From NCBI GenBank assembly GCA_022414725.1, contig CM039464.1:11662187-11726186 (forward strand): a stretch of 64,000 bases of DNA, written 5' to 3'. A program made the position numbers and the translations under genes. Below are positions 41,740-53,540 of the stretch, piece by piece. Position 1 is the stretch's first letter; each line of letters starts with the position of its first letter. The notes below the pieces were generated by a model. It was not told the origin of the DNA. It did not search any database and was given only the letters and a program-made list of their open reading frames with translations. The stretch comes from Microglena sp. YARC (Eukaryota > Chlorophyta > Chlorophyceae > Chlamydomonadales > Chlamydomonadaceae).

Positions 41740-43124
41740 GGTAAACACCCTACAGATGCTCTGCCTTGCATGATGCCTAGATGTCCTTCAGACATATCTA
41801 CCTGAAACTCCACTTGACTGATCATCTGCCTTGCACGCTGCCTAAATGTCATCCAGACATATCCACCAGAAACTGTGTTAAATCCATTAATATGTGAATT
41901 ATATAGGACCTAGTCAATTCGGGACCTAGTGAATTCGGGACCTATACCCATCATCTGCCCTGCATGTTGCTCAAATTTCCTCCAGATGTATCTACCTGAA
42001 ACACTTCCCATCGCCTGCCTTGCACTCTGCCTCAATGTCCTCAAGATATATCTACCTAAAACGCCACAGATCATTTGCCTTGCAAGCTGCCTACATTTCC
42101 TCTATAACATATATATCTGAAACTCTACAGATCATCTACCTTGCACGCTGCCTAAATGCCCTTTTTCCATATTTACCCGAAACGCTACAGATCATATGCC
42201 TTGCAAGCTGCCTACATTTCCTCTACAACATATATATCTGAAACTCTACAGATCATCTACCTTGCACGCTGCCTAAATGTCCTTTTGCCATATTTACCTG
42301 AAATGTTACAGATCATATTCCTTGCAAGCTGCCTACATTTCCTCTACAACATATCTATCTGAAACTCTACAGATCATATGCCTTGCCCGCTGCCTAAGTG
42401 TCCTTTTGCCATTTTTACCTGAAATGCTACAGATCACCTGCCTTGCACGCTGCCTAAGTGTCCTTTTGCCATTTTTACCTGAAATGCTACAGATCACCTG
42501 CCTTGCATGCTGCCTAAATGTCCTTCAGGCATATCTACCTAAAACTCTACCGACCATCTGTCTTGCACGCTGCCTAAATGTCTTCCAGGTAGATCTACCT
42601 GAAACTCAATATAGCATCTGCCTTGCGATCTGCCTAAATGTCTACCAGATATATCTACATAAAACACTACAGATCATCTGCCTTTGACGCTGCCTAAATG
42701 TCTTCCAGGTATATGTACCTGAAATGCTACTCATCATCTGCCTAACATGCTGCTTAAATGTCCATCAGACATATCTACCTAAAATATACCGATCGTCTAT
42801 CTTGCACGCTGCCTAAATGTCTTCCAGATATATCTACCTGATACTGTACAGATCATCTGCCTAACCATCTGCCCAAATGTCTTCCAGACATATCTACCTG
42901 AAACTTTACAGATCATCTGCCTAACATGCTGCCCAAATGTCTTCCAGACATATCTACCTGAAACTTTACAGATCATCTGCTTAACATGCTGCCCAAATGT
43001 CTTCCAGACATATCTATCTGAAACTCTACAGATCATCTGTCTAACCATCTGCCCAAATGTCTTCCAGACATATCTACATGAAACTCTACAGATCATCTGA
43101 AGGGCATGCTGCCTGAATATTTTC
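41740..43124 (+). repeat. 60 bp minisatellite upstream of armadillo gene
   Basis: About 21 units of the type TCATCTGCCTTGCACGCTGC, CTAAATGTCCTTCAGACATA, TCTACCTGAAACTCTACAGA. The 60 bp period keeps one frame open over several units (ICLARCLSVLLPFLPEMLQ), without other coding support. I could not trace the unit to a known exon. Confidence 0.85.
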
Positions 43125-43169
43125 TGCTTTTTAAGCATGCTGGCAATGTGAAGAAGACTGAGGCTGCAG

Positions 43170-43223
<54 letters not shown>

Positions 43224-43400
43224 TGTGTGGCATTGTTGCCCACGAGCGACAAGGAGGTCAGATAGCCAAATAATGCAGTACATGCTCTTGGATTTCTAGC
43301 TATAAACAATCATCACGACAGGCAGAAGGTTGTTGCTGCTGGTGCAACCACCCACTTATCGTCATTGTTGACTGACGCTGGGGATATTGCTGGAATTGAC
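43125..43400 (+). pseudogene. Decayed copy of armadillo repeats 10-12 with poly-C insert
   Basis: TTTTTAAGCATGCTGGCAAT, GTGAAGAAGACTGAGGC, CCAAATAATGCAGTA, CATGCTCTTGGAT, AGGCAGAAGGTTGTTGCTGC, and TGCTGGAATTGACAAG parallel 44777-45026 in the gene in the same order. About 45 uninterrupted C (near 43174-43220) replace the middle part. Stops interrupt the frame (for example TGA at 43369). It joins directly to the start of the open armadillo frame. Confidence 0.75.
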
Positions 43401-43476
43401 AAGTGCTTCTGCTATTGCTACTGCTGCTACTGTAACTGCTACACCTACTGCTGCTGCTACTGCTGTTGCTCCCGAT

Positions 43477-46400
43477 ATGCCGAGAGCTCGTGTTGTTAAG
43501 AAGGGGAATGTAGTGGCTGCGTCAGGTACCATCCCCTACTTGGTGGAATTGTTATCTGCTGGCAATGAGGCAAGAGTGCAAGCAAAGGCTGCGCAGACCC
43601 TTGCGCAACTTACTGTGGGCAGCTGTGAAAACCAGACACAGATTGCTGATGCAGGTGCCATCCTTCCCTTGGTTGAGTTGTTGTCCACCAGCACTACAGA
43701 AAGCGTGCAGGAGGAGGTAGCAATGGCTATTAGATGCCTGTGTGCTGAAATGGAGGACATTCGGATCAAGGTCGCTAATGCAGGAGCCATTCCCCCCCTG
43801 GTGGCATTGCTATCCACCAGCTCTATAGCAAGTGTGCAGGAGCATGCAGCATTTTCTCTTGCTGCCCTAACTTCTATTAGTCCTGCCATCATGCAGAAGG
43901 TTGTTGATGCAGGTGCCATTCCCTCCCTGGTGGCATTGATATCCGCTAGCACTCCAGCAAGGGTGCAGGAACGGGCAACACATGCTCTTGGAGCTCTCGC
44001 TTGGGGAGCTCTTGAATATCAGCAGAGGATTGTGGCTGCAGGTGCCATCCCCCCCCTGGTGGCACTGTTATCCACCAACATTGATGCAGATATTCAGAAA
44101 GGGGCAGCAAGGGCTCTTGGTATTCTATCTAATGACATCCCTGACCTTCAGATCAAGGTTGCTGATGCAGGTGCTATTACCCCGTTGGTGGCACTGTTAT
44201 CCACCAGCAGTCCAGCATGTGTGCTGGAGGAGGCATCATTTGCCATAGGATCTCTAGCTTGGAAGAGTCTTGAAATTCAGCAGAAGATTGCTGCTGCAGG
44301 GGCTATACCCCCCCTGGTGGCATTGTTGTCCGCCAGCACTGATGCTGGTGTGCAAGTGCAGGCAACACAGGCTATCGCACACATATCTGTAGATAACCCT
44401 GCTATGAAACGCAGGGTCGCTGTTGCGCGTGCTATTCCTCCCCTAGTGGCATTGCTGTCGAGCAGCAATCCAGCAGGTGTGCAAGAGGAGGCCGCATCCG
44501 CTCTTGCATCTCTAATTTCGGACGCTCCTGACAACCAACGGAAAGCTGCTGCTGCAGGTGCCATTCCCCCCCTTTTAGCGATGTTATCCATGAGCAATCC
44601 AGCAGGTTTGCAGGTAGAGGCAAGTACAGCTCTTGCATGGGTAGCTAATCGTGTTCCTGAACTTCAGAGCAAGGTTGCTGCTGCTGGTGCCATTCCCCTC
44701 TTTGTGGCACTGTTGTCTGTCAGCACTGAAACAATCGTGCCGGGCAGGGCAGCAGAGGCTCTAGCGACTCTGATTTTTAAGCATGCTGGCAACGTGAAGA
44801 AGGCTGAGGCAGCAGGTGCCATTCCCTCCTTGGTGGCCTTGTTGTCCACTACCGGTTACGGTGATGAGAAGGACGCATTGCCAAATAATGCAGTCATGGC
44901 TCTTGGATATCTGGCTGTCAACAACCCTGACAACAAACGGAAGGTTATTGCTGCAGGAGCAATCCCCACCTTGTCGGCATTGTTGTCTGACACTACCACT
45001 CAGGGGGAACTGCTGAAATTGACAAGAGACCTTCACTCAAAGTTGCAGGATGTAGAGGCAAAGCACGAGGTGGCAGCTGAACCTAATGGCTTTGCTCAGG
45101 TAAGAGATAACACTTGCGTTGCAAGATAAGGGCAACACAGTTGTACGATCAAGAGGACCAGATCCGCACATGCACAGAAACACAGGCATGCACATATATG
45201 TTCAGACAGGCATGATACAGGCAAATAGACATGGACACTAAATATGCACGTACTCATATGGGTGACTGGGTGACGGATTGTTACTGTAGGCGTCTGGTGC
45301 TTACGTTTACTGTGCAGCTGGACCGCAACTTAGTTACTAGACACCCACGTTTGTCCTGAAACTCCAACATTGCAGGAACTGATCGAGGAGGAGGAGAGGG
45401 AGAAAGCTGCACAGGAGGCCAAGGCCAGAAACAAGAAAGAAAAGAAGCTGAGGCGAAAGGAGAAGGGCAAGGACAAGGCTGGACTTGCGAACCCAGGAGA
45501 GCAATGTTCGCCAGATCAGGGAATGGCAATGGAGGACAAGAATCCAGATGTGCCTCTGCTTCAACAACAACATGCAGGGGGCAGCCTTGAGAGCGGTGGT
45601 GACGTTGGAGGGCCAAGTGGAAGTGGTCCAGCATCTTCAGCAGAGGATGAGGAGCAGAGACTCAATCCCTCTGGTGGTGAAAGGGAGCCAGGTGGAAGCA
45701 GCATTGCTACTACTATTGCTTCTGATATGCAAAGGGCTCTTGCCTTATTGCCTGGCCTAGTTGGTCCCATCTTCACACGTCCTGTTCCGTCTCCTACTGC
45801 TGATCCCACTATTGACGCTTCTACATCCGCTTATACCACCACTGCTACCAAGACCGTACCTGGATCGAATGCTAGCGATATCACCAACAATACTTGCGCT
45901 GCTACTGCTGCTGCTACTATCACTGGGGCCCTAGGGTCCAATGCGTTGCCTACTAGTGTGCCGACCCCCACTAATAAATTCCTTCAGGATCATCCCGTTC
46001 TGAAGAGCATGCATTATCATGCAGCTATGCTCAGACATGGACAGCATCAGCAGTTGGTGCAGCCTCAGACGTCGCAGCCTCAGATTGTACAGCCTGTTTT
46101 TGTTCCCCCTCAGGCCGTCCCGCCTTAGATTGTACAGCCTCAGGCGCTGCCACCTGGCTCAGGGCCTCAGTCGCCTCAGGGTCCAATGGGGCAGGCCTTA
46201 GATCTAGCCTCTGGTGGAGTGGCCCCATGCTTTGTACCGTCCCTGCCTACCTATCTCCCTAGACCTCAACTGCAAGCTGGCCCTATTGGAGCTTACCAAC
46301 CCTTGAGGCACATGCCTCCCTCCTCCACTGTGTCCCTCTCCACATCTGCACCCCCTTCCGCCACTGCTCCCCCCTCCATAGGGCCCGTCCACAGCAGCCA

Positions 46401-46782
46401 AACCAGACCTCCCGCTTACACCCCTACGCCACTCCCTGCACATGCTGCCCAGACGGGAGTGGTAGGCCGCACCTCTGCCATGCCAGTGGGAATGAACCCT
46501 GCTCTATTTCGTCAGCTCAGGCAGGCTGCCATGGCAGCTGCACCACCACCCACTCCCTCTACAGTGCTGCCTCCCTCCCATAGCCCGAGAGCGTCGGGGG
46601 TGGAGAAGGAGGAGGAGGAGGATATGTGTGTTGTGTGTATGGAGAGGGAGAGGGATGTGTGCTTGCAGCCTTGCGGCCATGTCAGCATGTGCTCGCCTTG
46701 CTGTGAACAGGTGCTTGCTAAGAAACGTGAATGCCCCATGTGCCGAACCAAGGTGGTGGAACATGTGAGACTCTTGTTCTAA
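43477..46782 (+). CDS. Armadillo-repeat/RING-finger protein, probable E3 ubiquitin ligase
   Basis: Exon 1 is open from 43372, with first ATG 43477, and ends 45099 (CAG|GTAAGA). Exon 2 runs 45376-46782 (TTGCAG acceptor, TAA). Exons join in phase 0. Exon 1 encodes 12 armadillo repeats of ~42 residues (core AGAIPPLVALLS, ...VQEEAAxAL). Exon 2 begins with a charged helix (ELIEEEEREK, lysine-rich), then a low-complexity Ser/Thr/Pro/Gln region, and ends with a C3HC4 RING: CVVC, C-x-H (CGHVSMC), CCEQV, CPMC. ARM repeats bind partners and the RING would recruit an E2. Odd: a single in-frame TAG at 46126-46128 lies between intact halves, in a PxIVQP repeat where the neighbouring copy has CAG (Gln). 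It could be a nonsense mutation, a read error or a sense codon. An upstream exon may be missing, since the start is preceded by decayed exon copies. Confidence 0.8.
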
Positions 46783-47922
46783 GGATTGAATTGAATTGGT
46801 ACATGGTTTTTGAGCCTACCCTGTGATGCTCACATTCTATCAATTGTTGGAAGTCCCCTGATGCGATACCCGGGCAAAGTAGGGAGCACACTAAGCGTAT
46901 CCGGGCAAATGACTGGAAAGTCGAGACCATTGATTTGCCCCATTGCGAGGAGTGTGGGGCACTTCTGTTCTAGCTTTGATGTCGAAGTGGTAACAATTGA
47001 ACATTAGTACGAGCTGCCACAGGACACGAGATTTAAGGAACCATCCCGTTTGCACGTACGGTACATACTGAAGAATGGCTTATGTGTTGAGTTTATTTGG
47101 TTTCCGCAACCGCGCCTGAGCTTGGACTACCGTGCGACAGCACGGAGGGAAGGTCTCTACCTCTTCCAAGGCGGCAAGTCTTCCAAGTATGGTACAAGCC
47201 CCATTGCCTTGATTATAATGACTATCATACAAGTTCTTATATAGATACTTGGGAAGGTGGCTCTTATTCTGAGCACGCCAGCATTGGAGTTGGCATTATC
47301 GCCTTTGGTCGAGTTTCGGGATTAAATTGCATGTGTCTTGCGTATCTTATTAGTTGAGCTTGGCCAATATCAGCTTTGTTTAAACATGTAGATCTGGGGG
47401 CATGCAGAAGCTGCTCACAACACAAAGAAGTTGCACGTTTAAGTAGGAGATGTTGGTGCTTGCAAGCTTGGAAAAAATCCCCTGCGAGGCACACTTGCAG
47501 TCCCTATTATGCTGCTGTAGGGCGTACCAGGATAACCCGTATGGTTACGCTTGGAACCATGCCCATTGACGTTTCTGGCTAATTTTGTCTTCCATACCGC
47601 ACCAGTTCTGCACTACCTAGTCTGAGTGTGACCTCTGCCCTCATAGTTTTCTTCATGTCTACGGCCAGGCTCGGTGGTCGTGCGACATCGGCACTCGGGC
47701 CGGCCCCGCCTGGTGATGTATAACCGGGATACAAGGTTCAAATGGGGAAGTCATCGGACCACGATGAAAGGTAGGTTTGGGTAGCCACATGGCATACTTG
47801 GGGGGTGCATGGAGTACACACACATGTGCGAGGAGGTCTGGATATGCCTCATGGACACCATGTGTGCTTCCTATCTTGGCATTCCCAAATAGGGCTGCTT
47901 AGCTAGGGTAATCTGGCGCACA
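46783..47922. other. No supported gene
   Basis: 3' flank of the armadillo/RING gene. It is mostly single-copy. Frames of 60-86 codons on both strands have no recognisable features. Confidence 0.4.
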
Positions 47923-50150
47923 CTAGCAAGTGTTTGGCCCATGGCACACACCTGGCAGCTGTACCTATAATGTATGTGTACTCCATGCATCCCCCAAACA
48001 TGCCTTGTGGCTACCCAAACAAAGCTTGCAACTTGGTCCGTTCATTTTTATATTTTCAAGTTGTAGTCTAGTGGCGTGTGTGCCATGCCAATAGCCTATT
48101 TACATTCCATTTGGGGCATGGGAAGACAAGGCTCAGCTTACAGAAGGATGGACATGCAACATGACATTAAATTACTTGTAAAAAGGCCTAACTGCAAACC
48201 ATATCCAAGGGGATGTATCCTTCATCACATGGGATATACACAATTCAATAGAAATACAGGTAATCCTATTACAGCCTACCGTATAGAGTAGTTCAACACG
48301 GGGAGGGAGGGGGTCTCTGCATGGCACACGCCCACTCCTAGAGGGCTTTGAATAACCCTGGTGTTGGCCATGCTCAATCTGCCAGTAGACAGTGAGTCAA
48401 GATCAAGTAGACAGTGAGCAGCCTGCAGGCTGATGGCCATGTAATTGCTTTTAAATTAGGCGAAAATCCTCCTTGAAACAAAATGCCATGGACGGTGAGC
48501 AGCCAAATTGCGTAGTGGGGAAGTCAGCCCCCTCTTAAGTTTGCCCTCATTACACCTATACCCTACACCGTGAAGTCGTGATCCCCCTAAACCCCGTGTA
48601 CATGTATTTTGTTACTGTCCAGGGGTAGGCCAACTAGGCTTAAGGGACTTGCCCAACCTTGACAGCCTAGCAAGTGTTTGGCCCATGGCACACACCTGGC
48701 AGCTGTACCTATAATGTATGTGTACTCCATGCATCCCCAAACATGCCATGTGGCTACCCAAACAAAGCTTGCAACTTGGTCCGTTCATTTTTATATTTTC
48801 AAGTTGTAGTCTAGTGGCGTGTGTGCCATGCCAATAGCCTATTTACATTCCATTTGGGGCATGGGAAGACAAGGCTCAGCTTACAGAAGGATGGACATGC
48901 AACATGACATTAAATTACTTGTAAAAAGGCCTAACTGCAAACCATATCCAAGGGGATGTATCCTTCATCACATGGGATATACACAATTCAATAGAAATAC
49001 AGGTAATCCTATTACAGCCTACCGTATAGAGTAGTTCAACACGGGGAGGGAGGGGTCTCTGCATGGCACACGCACACTCCTAGAGGGCTTTGAATAACCC
49101 TGGTGTTGGCCATGCTCAATCTGCCAGTAGACAGTGAGTCAAGATCAAGTAGACAGTGAGCAGCCTGCAGGCTGATGGCCATGTAATTGCTTTTAAATTA
49201 GGCGAAAATCCTCCTTGAAACAAAATGCCATGGACGGTGAGCAGCCAAATTGCGTAGTGGGGAAGTCAGCCCCCTCTTAAGTTTGCCCTCATTACACCTA
49301 TACCCTACACCGTGAAGTCCTGATCCCCCTAAACCCCGTGTACATGTATTTTGTTACTGTCCAGGGGTAGGCCAACTAGGCTTAAGGGACTTGCCCAACC
49401 TTGACAGCCTAGCAAGTGTTTGGCCCATGGCACACACCTGGCAGCTGTACCTATAATGTATGTGTACTCCATGCATCCCCCAAACATGCCATGTGGCTAC
49501 CCAAACAAAGCTTGCAACTTGGTCCGTTCATTTTTATATTTTCAAGTTGTAGTCTAGTGGCGTGTGTGCCATGCCAATAGCCTATTTACATTCCATTTGG
49601 GGCATGGGAAGACAAGGCTCAGCTTACAGAAGGATGGACATGCAACATGACATTAAATTACTTGTAAAAAGGCCTAACTGCAAACCATATCCAAGGGGAT
49701 GTATCCTTCATCACATGGGATATACACAATTCAATAGAAATACAGGTAATCCTATTACAGCCTACCGTATGGAGTAGTTCAACACGGGGAGGGAGGGGGT
49801 CTCTGCAAGGCACACGCACACTCCTAGAGGGCTTTGAATAACCTTGGTGTTGGCCATGCTCAATCTGCCAGTAGACAGTTAGTCAAGATCAAGTAGACAG
49901 TGAGCAGCCTGCAGGCTGATGGCCATGTAATTGCTTTTAAATTAGGCGAAAATCCTCCTTGAAACAAAATGCCATGGACGGTGAGCAGCCAAATTGCGTA
50001 GTGGGGAAGTCAGCCCCCTCTTAAGTTTGCCCTCATTACACCTATACCCTACACCGTGAAGTCGTGATCCCCCTAGACCCCGTGTACATGTATTTTGTTA
50101 CTGTCCAGGGGTAGGCCAACTAGGCTTAAGGGACTTGCCCAGCCTTGACA
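47923..50150 (+). repeat. Three 743 bp tandem units
   Basis: Units start at CTAGCAAGTGTTTGGCCCAT (47923, ~48666, ~49409) and are nearly identical. Each holds a 71-codon frame (48076, 48819, 49562) starting MCAMPIAYLHSIWGMGRQG and ending TAYRIE, or TAYRME in the third. Because the units are almost identical at DNA level, conservation of the frame says nothing about selection; I do not call it a gene. The junction carries the family A tail CAGGGGTAGGCCAACTAGGC. Confidence 0.85.
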
Positions 50151-50270
50151 GGAGGGGCCTAAACGAATAAGTACTGATTAACTGAAACTCAAACAATCGT
50201 TTTACCGACGGGGGCCCTGAGTTCGTGCTAAAGTCAAACAATAATTATACGAGTACCGGTATAATTTAAT
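50095..50270 (-). mobile_element. LINE-like 3' end (family A), inverse
   Basis: CTGTCCAGGGGTAGGCCAAC, GGCTTAAGGGACTTGCCCAG, ACTCAAACAATCGTTTTACC, GACGGGGGCCCTGAGTTCGT, the inverse of 12195-12370. It seems to end at, and contribute to, the 743 bp tandem junction. Confidence 0.5.
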
Positions 50271-50662
50271 CATCATCCCAAATGGAATGATAATTTCATT
50301 GCGTGCTTCTTCAGGGGGCAGTAAGGAAGTTGTTTTCTAGTACCCATGTCGGAAGTTTTTGTAATCTGCCTTGCCCTCGCCTAATTATAATCGGCATAAT
50401 AAGGGAGAAGGCTAGGGGGGTCGGTTCAATTATCGGTGCATACAGGGCCTGCCAGCAGCCTGCAGCCTACTTACTACCTATGAGAAGAAATGAGATTGCA
50501 TTTTCACTGGCAGGGAATGCAAAGTGACGCATTGAACCGTATGCTTTGGTTACTTAGATAAAAACAGCTAAAGACTAGATTGCGCGTTTGTGTTAGTGTA
50601 CTGTATGTAACAGCCCAAGTGTGTATGAATAGGCTGTCAGCGTATAAAAAAAATTGTCATTT

Positions 50663-53517
50663 CTATCTTCGGGCTTGCTTTAACCCATACAGGGACTTGA
50701 CAAGCCTGCAAACAAATGGTACCCCGTCAGAGTCAAGTTCAACAAAACCTGCAGGTTGGTGACAGTAGAGCTCCAGATCCTCATCCAACAATCCATGAAG
50801 GAATGCCGTCTTAATATCAAGCTGCCTGCAAAACATTTTACGATGAACAGCAGTCGCAAGGAGGATGCGGAAAGTTGCTTTGGAAGTGACTGGTGCATAC
50901 ACCGTATCAAATTCCAAGCCAGGGCGTTGATGAAACCCTTTGATGACCACGCGGGCCTTGTGCCGTTCAGGCTGACCATCAAGACCATTCTTGATGGTGA
51001 AGATCCACATGTTGGGGAGGATCTTCCGCTTGACACGAGACGCAGGTGTCAGGATCCAAGTGCCATGAGCGGCAATAGAGGCCATTTCATCTTTGCAAGC
51101 GATGATCCAAGCGTCTCGATCAGGGTTGTCTGCTGCGGTAGCAGTCTCATACGTAAGGTCAGTAGTAGATGAAATAAAAGCAGCATAAGGAGCTGCTTCT
51201 TCATCAGAAGCAAGAGCAGCAGATAGACCTAACACCAGATCATCATCCTTACCCTCTAACTTCGAACTTCGTAATCCCGGTCGAGGGCGAAATCCTGCTG
51301 GGGCATGTCCTTGAACAAACGGAGAGTTTGAGTCGGAATCAGAAGCTGAAGTACCATCATACAAACCAGTAACAGAGGTGACAGGCTCAGGGGCCAACTC
51401 ACCATCAGAATTTGGAGACGGGACTTGAGAAAGTCCCTCTCCAGGGGTCAGCAATGCAGCTCTACTTCCCAATGAAGTCTGCACCAGTGAACTCCCGGTC
51501 AAGCCTAGTCCGGTAGGCTGTCCCCAACCCGGAACATCATGACCCGTAGCTACACTCTCCAGCGATGACACACTCTCACTACGAGTGGTGCCCCCCCTCG
51601 AGTTGTCTCGACTAGCTAGATCACCAGATGCATGGCCTACTGAAAGACTATTGGGGCCGTGGAGGGTAACCAACTCACCTTGCTCAAACAGAGGATTGTC
51701 CAGCACGGACCTAGGCGCGAGAGAACCAAGACTCCCGATTAACGGGGTCACTTGGGGCAAGGCTAACTGTGGACTCCCCGTTGCACTGAACAGAGGATTA
51801 TCTACAAGCACCGGAATGCAACTAATAGCACCACCATCCCCCACTAAGGCTCTAGAGCTGGGGGACGGGGGGTCAACAGGCAAAAAGTTTCGCTTACTTG
51901 AGATCTGAGGCACACCGTTTACTCCACCCTTCTTACCGACGCCAGGTATATCACGCAAAGCCGCAGGTCTGGGCCTAAGCACCATTCCTGTCTTTACTAC
52001 AGCACCTGAAGGTCTGGGGATCGGTAGGGAAACCTCCGCTAGAATCGATACATCACTCGTGACAGGAGGAGGGGCAGCTACTAACGAAGTCCCGTCATAT
52101 GGAGTATGACCAGGAACGGAACTATGATCAAATTCCTCGAAGAACCGCACGTCACGCGACTCAACTATCTGGTGATAAAGCGGTACCCATATCAAATAAC
52201 CCTTGCTCAGACGACTGTACCCCACAAAACGACCCTCTACACTCCTCTCGCCTAGTTTGCTCCGCTTCTTCCCGTTCACCAGCGTAACGTAGCACAGAGA
52301 ACCAAAAACACGTAACAAAGACACACAAGGCCTATGCCCAAAGAAGAGCTCGTGAGGAGTCGCGCCTCCACTAGTGGGTAGACGGTTACGGAGGTAGCAA
52401 GCACAGTAAAAGGCATAAGGCCAGAAGGACTTGGGTAACTTAGACTCTATAAGAAGAGTCCTAGCAATGTCCCCACTACACCGTTATACCGTTCTGCTGT
52501 ACCATTCTGCTGCGGCGTGTAAGGCAACGACAGCTCATGCGTAGCCTCCATCTCAACGAGCCAATCTTCAAACCAACCCACTAAAAACTCCTTTGCCCTA
52601 TCAGATCGCAAACAACCGAAAGGCCTACCGAGGAGCAGCGCGCTCCACCGGAGAATGATAGCCTGGACTACCCAGGGAGCCTCACCTTTCTTAGCTAACG
52701 CAGCAACTTCAGCGAAGCCAGAAAACTGATCGCATAACACTAACAGATAGTACTTCCCGTTCATTCCCCTCACTGAAAAGGGTCCCATAATATCCAGATG
52801 CAAAACCTGCAAGGGTGCGACGACCACCCTCGTGGCCACCTGAGGGGAAGGCAACCTAACCGCCTTACCCAAGCAACAAGCGTTGCAAGGGACCTTGTGC
52901 AAGGATTTCAGCTGAGTCATGCTCACAGGCAAGGACTCCACCAAACCATCACTGACCAACCTTTGGAACGTTGTGTAACCAGGATGACCTAGACGACGAT
53001 GCCAAAGTTTAGCTAATGGATGAGGAGGTGAAGTCCTTGCAGGTGGTGACTCAACCTAAATAGAGGCATAAGCAGGGGCACAGGGGTGGTCAGCAGCACA
53101 TGATTGGCATGGTTGCGAGGTAAAGTGATATACTCCGTTAGAGGAGGCTGGGACTGACCAGAGGATATCAGATCCTCTAGTCGCAATGCACAGGTTAGCA
53201 GTAAAAGTAACATTACAGTCTTGCGACTTTGCGGTGGAATGTACCGACAGAAGGTTTATAGGGCATCCTGGAATAAGTAAGACATTCTGAGGTGTGATAG
53301 GCTGATGAAGCTGATCCCCACAGAAGATGATAGTCCCCGAACCCACGGCCTGTTTGACTACACCGTCACCAAACCTCACAGATGGTGCACTATTGGAAGG
53401 CACGAAGTTGGTGAACAAATGCCTGGAGCCAGTTATAGAGCTGCCAGCTCCTGAGTCTAAATACCACACGACATCCCTAGCATCCACTAATCCTTTCTTT
53501 GCCCACTTCGTTTGCAA
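50663..53517 (-). pseudogene. copia pol (protease-integrase-RT), broken
   Basis: Protease: VWYLDSGAGSSITG, with the catalytic DSG. Integrase: HRRLGHPGY...CNACCLGK (HHCC zinc site), then LHLDIMGPF, RSDRAKEF and the NGTAERYN glutamate for the DDE core. RT: DAWIIACKDEMASI, FDTVYAPVTSKATFR, QLDIKTAFLHGLLDEDLEL, SLYGLKQA, then a stop before YVDD. A single in-frame TAG (53058-53056) separates protease from the integrase zinc finger with the frame intact on both sides. A one-base frameshift near 52470 separates integrase from RT. A Ser/Pro-rich stretch lies between the two domains, as in other copia elements. Confidence 0.85.
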
Positions 53518-53540
53518 GCTAGCAAGATAGGGCCGGGTTC

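Noticed and set aside
48076..49777. 71-codon frame repeated three times in the 743 bp units
   Set aside because: Whole units are nearly identical, so identity of the frame is not evidence of selection; no family recognised.
52447..52449. Another TAG ending a copia frame, considered as a fourth sense TAG
   Set aside because: The correct reading shifts frame just before it (LLIESKLPKSFWPYAF in another frame), so this TAG is out of frame.
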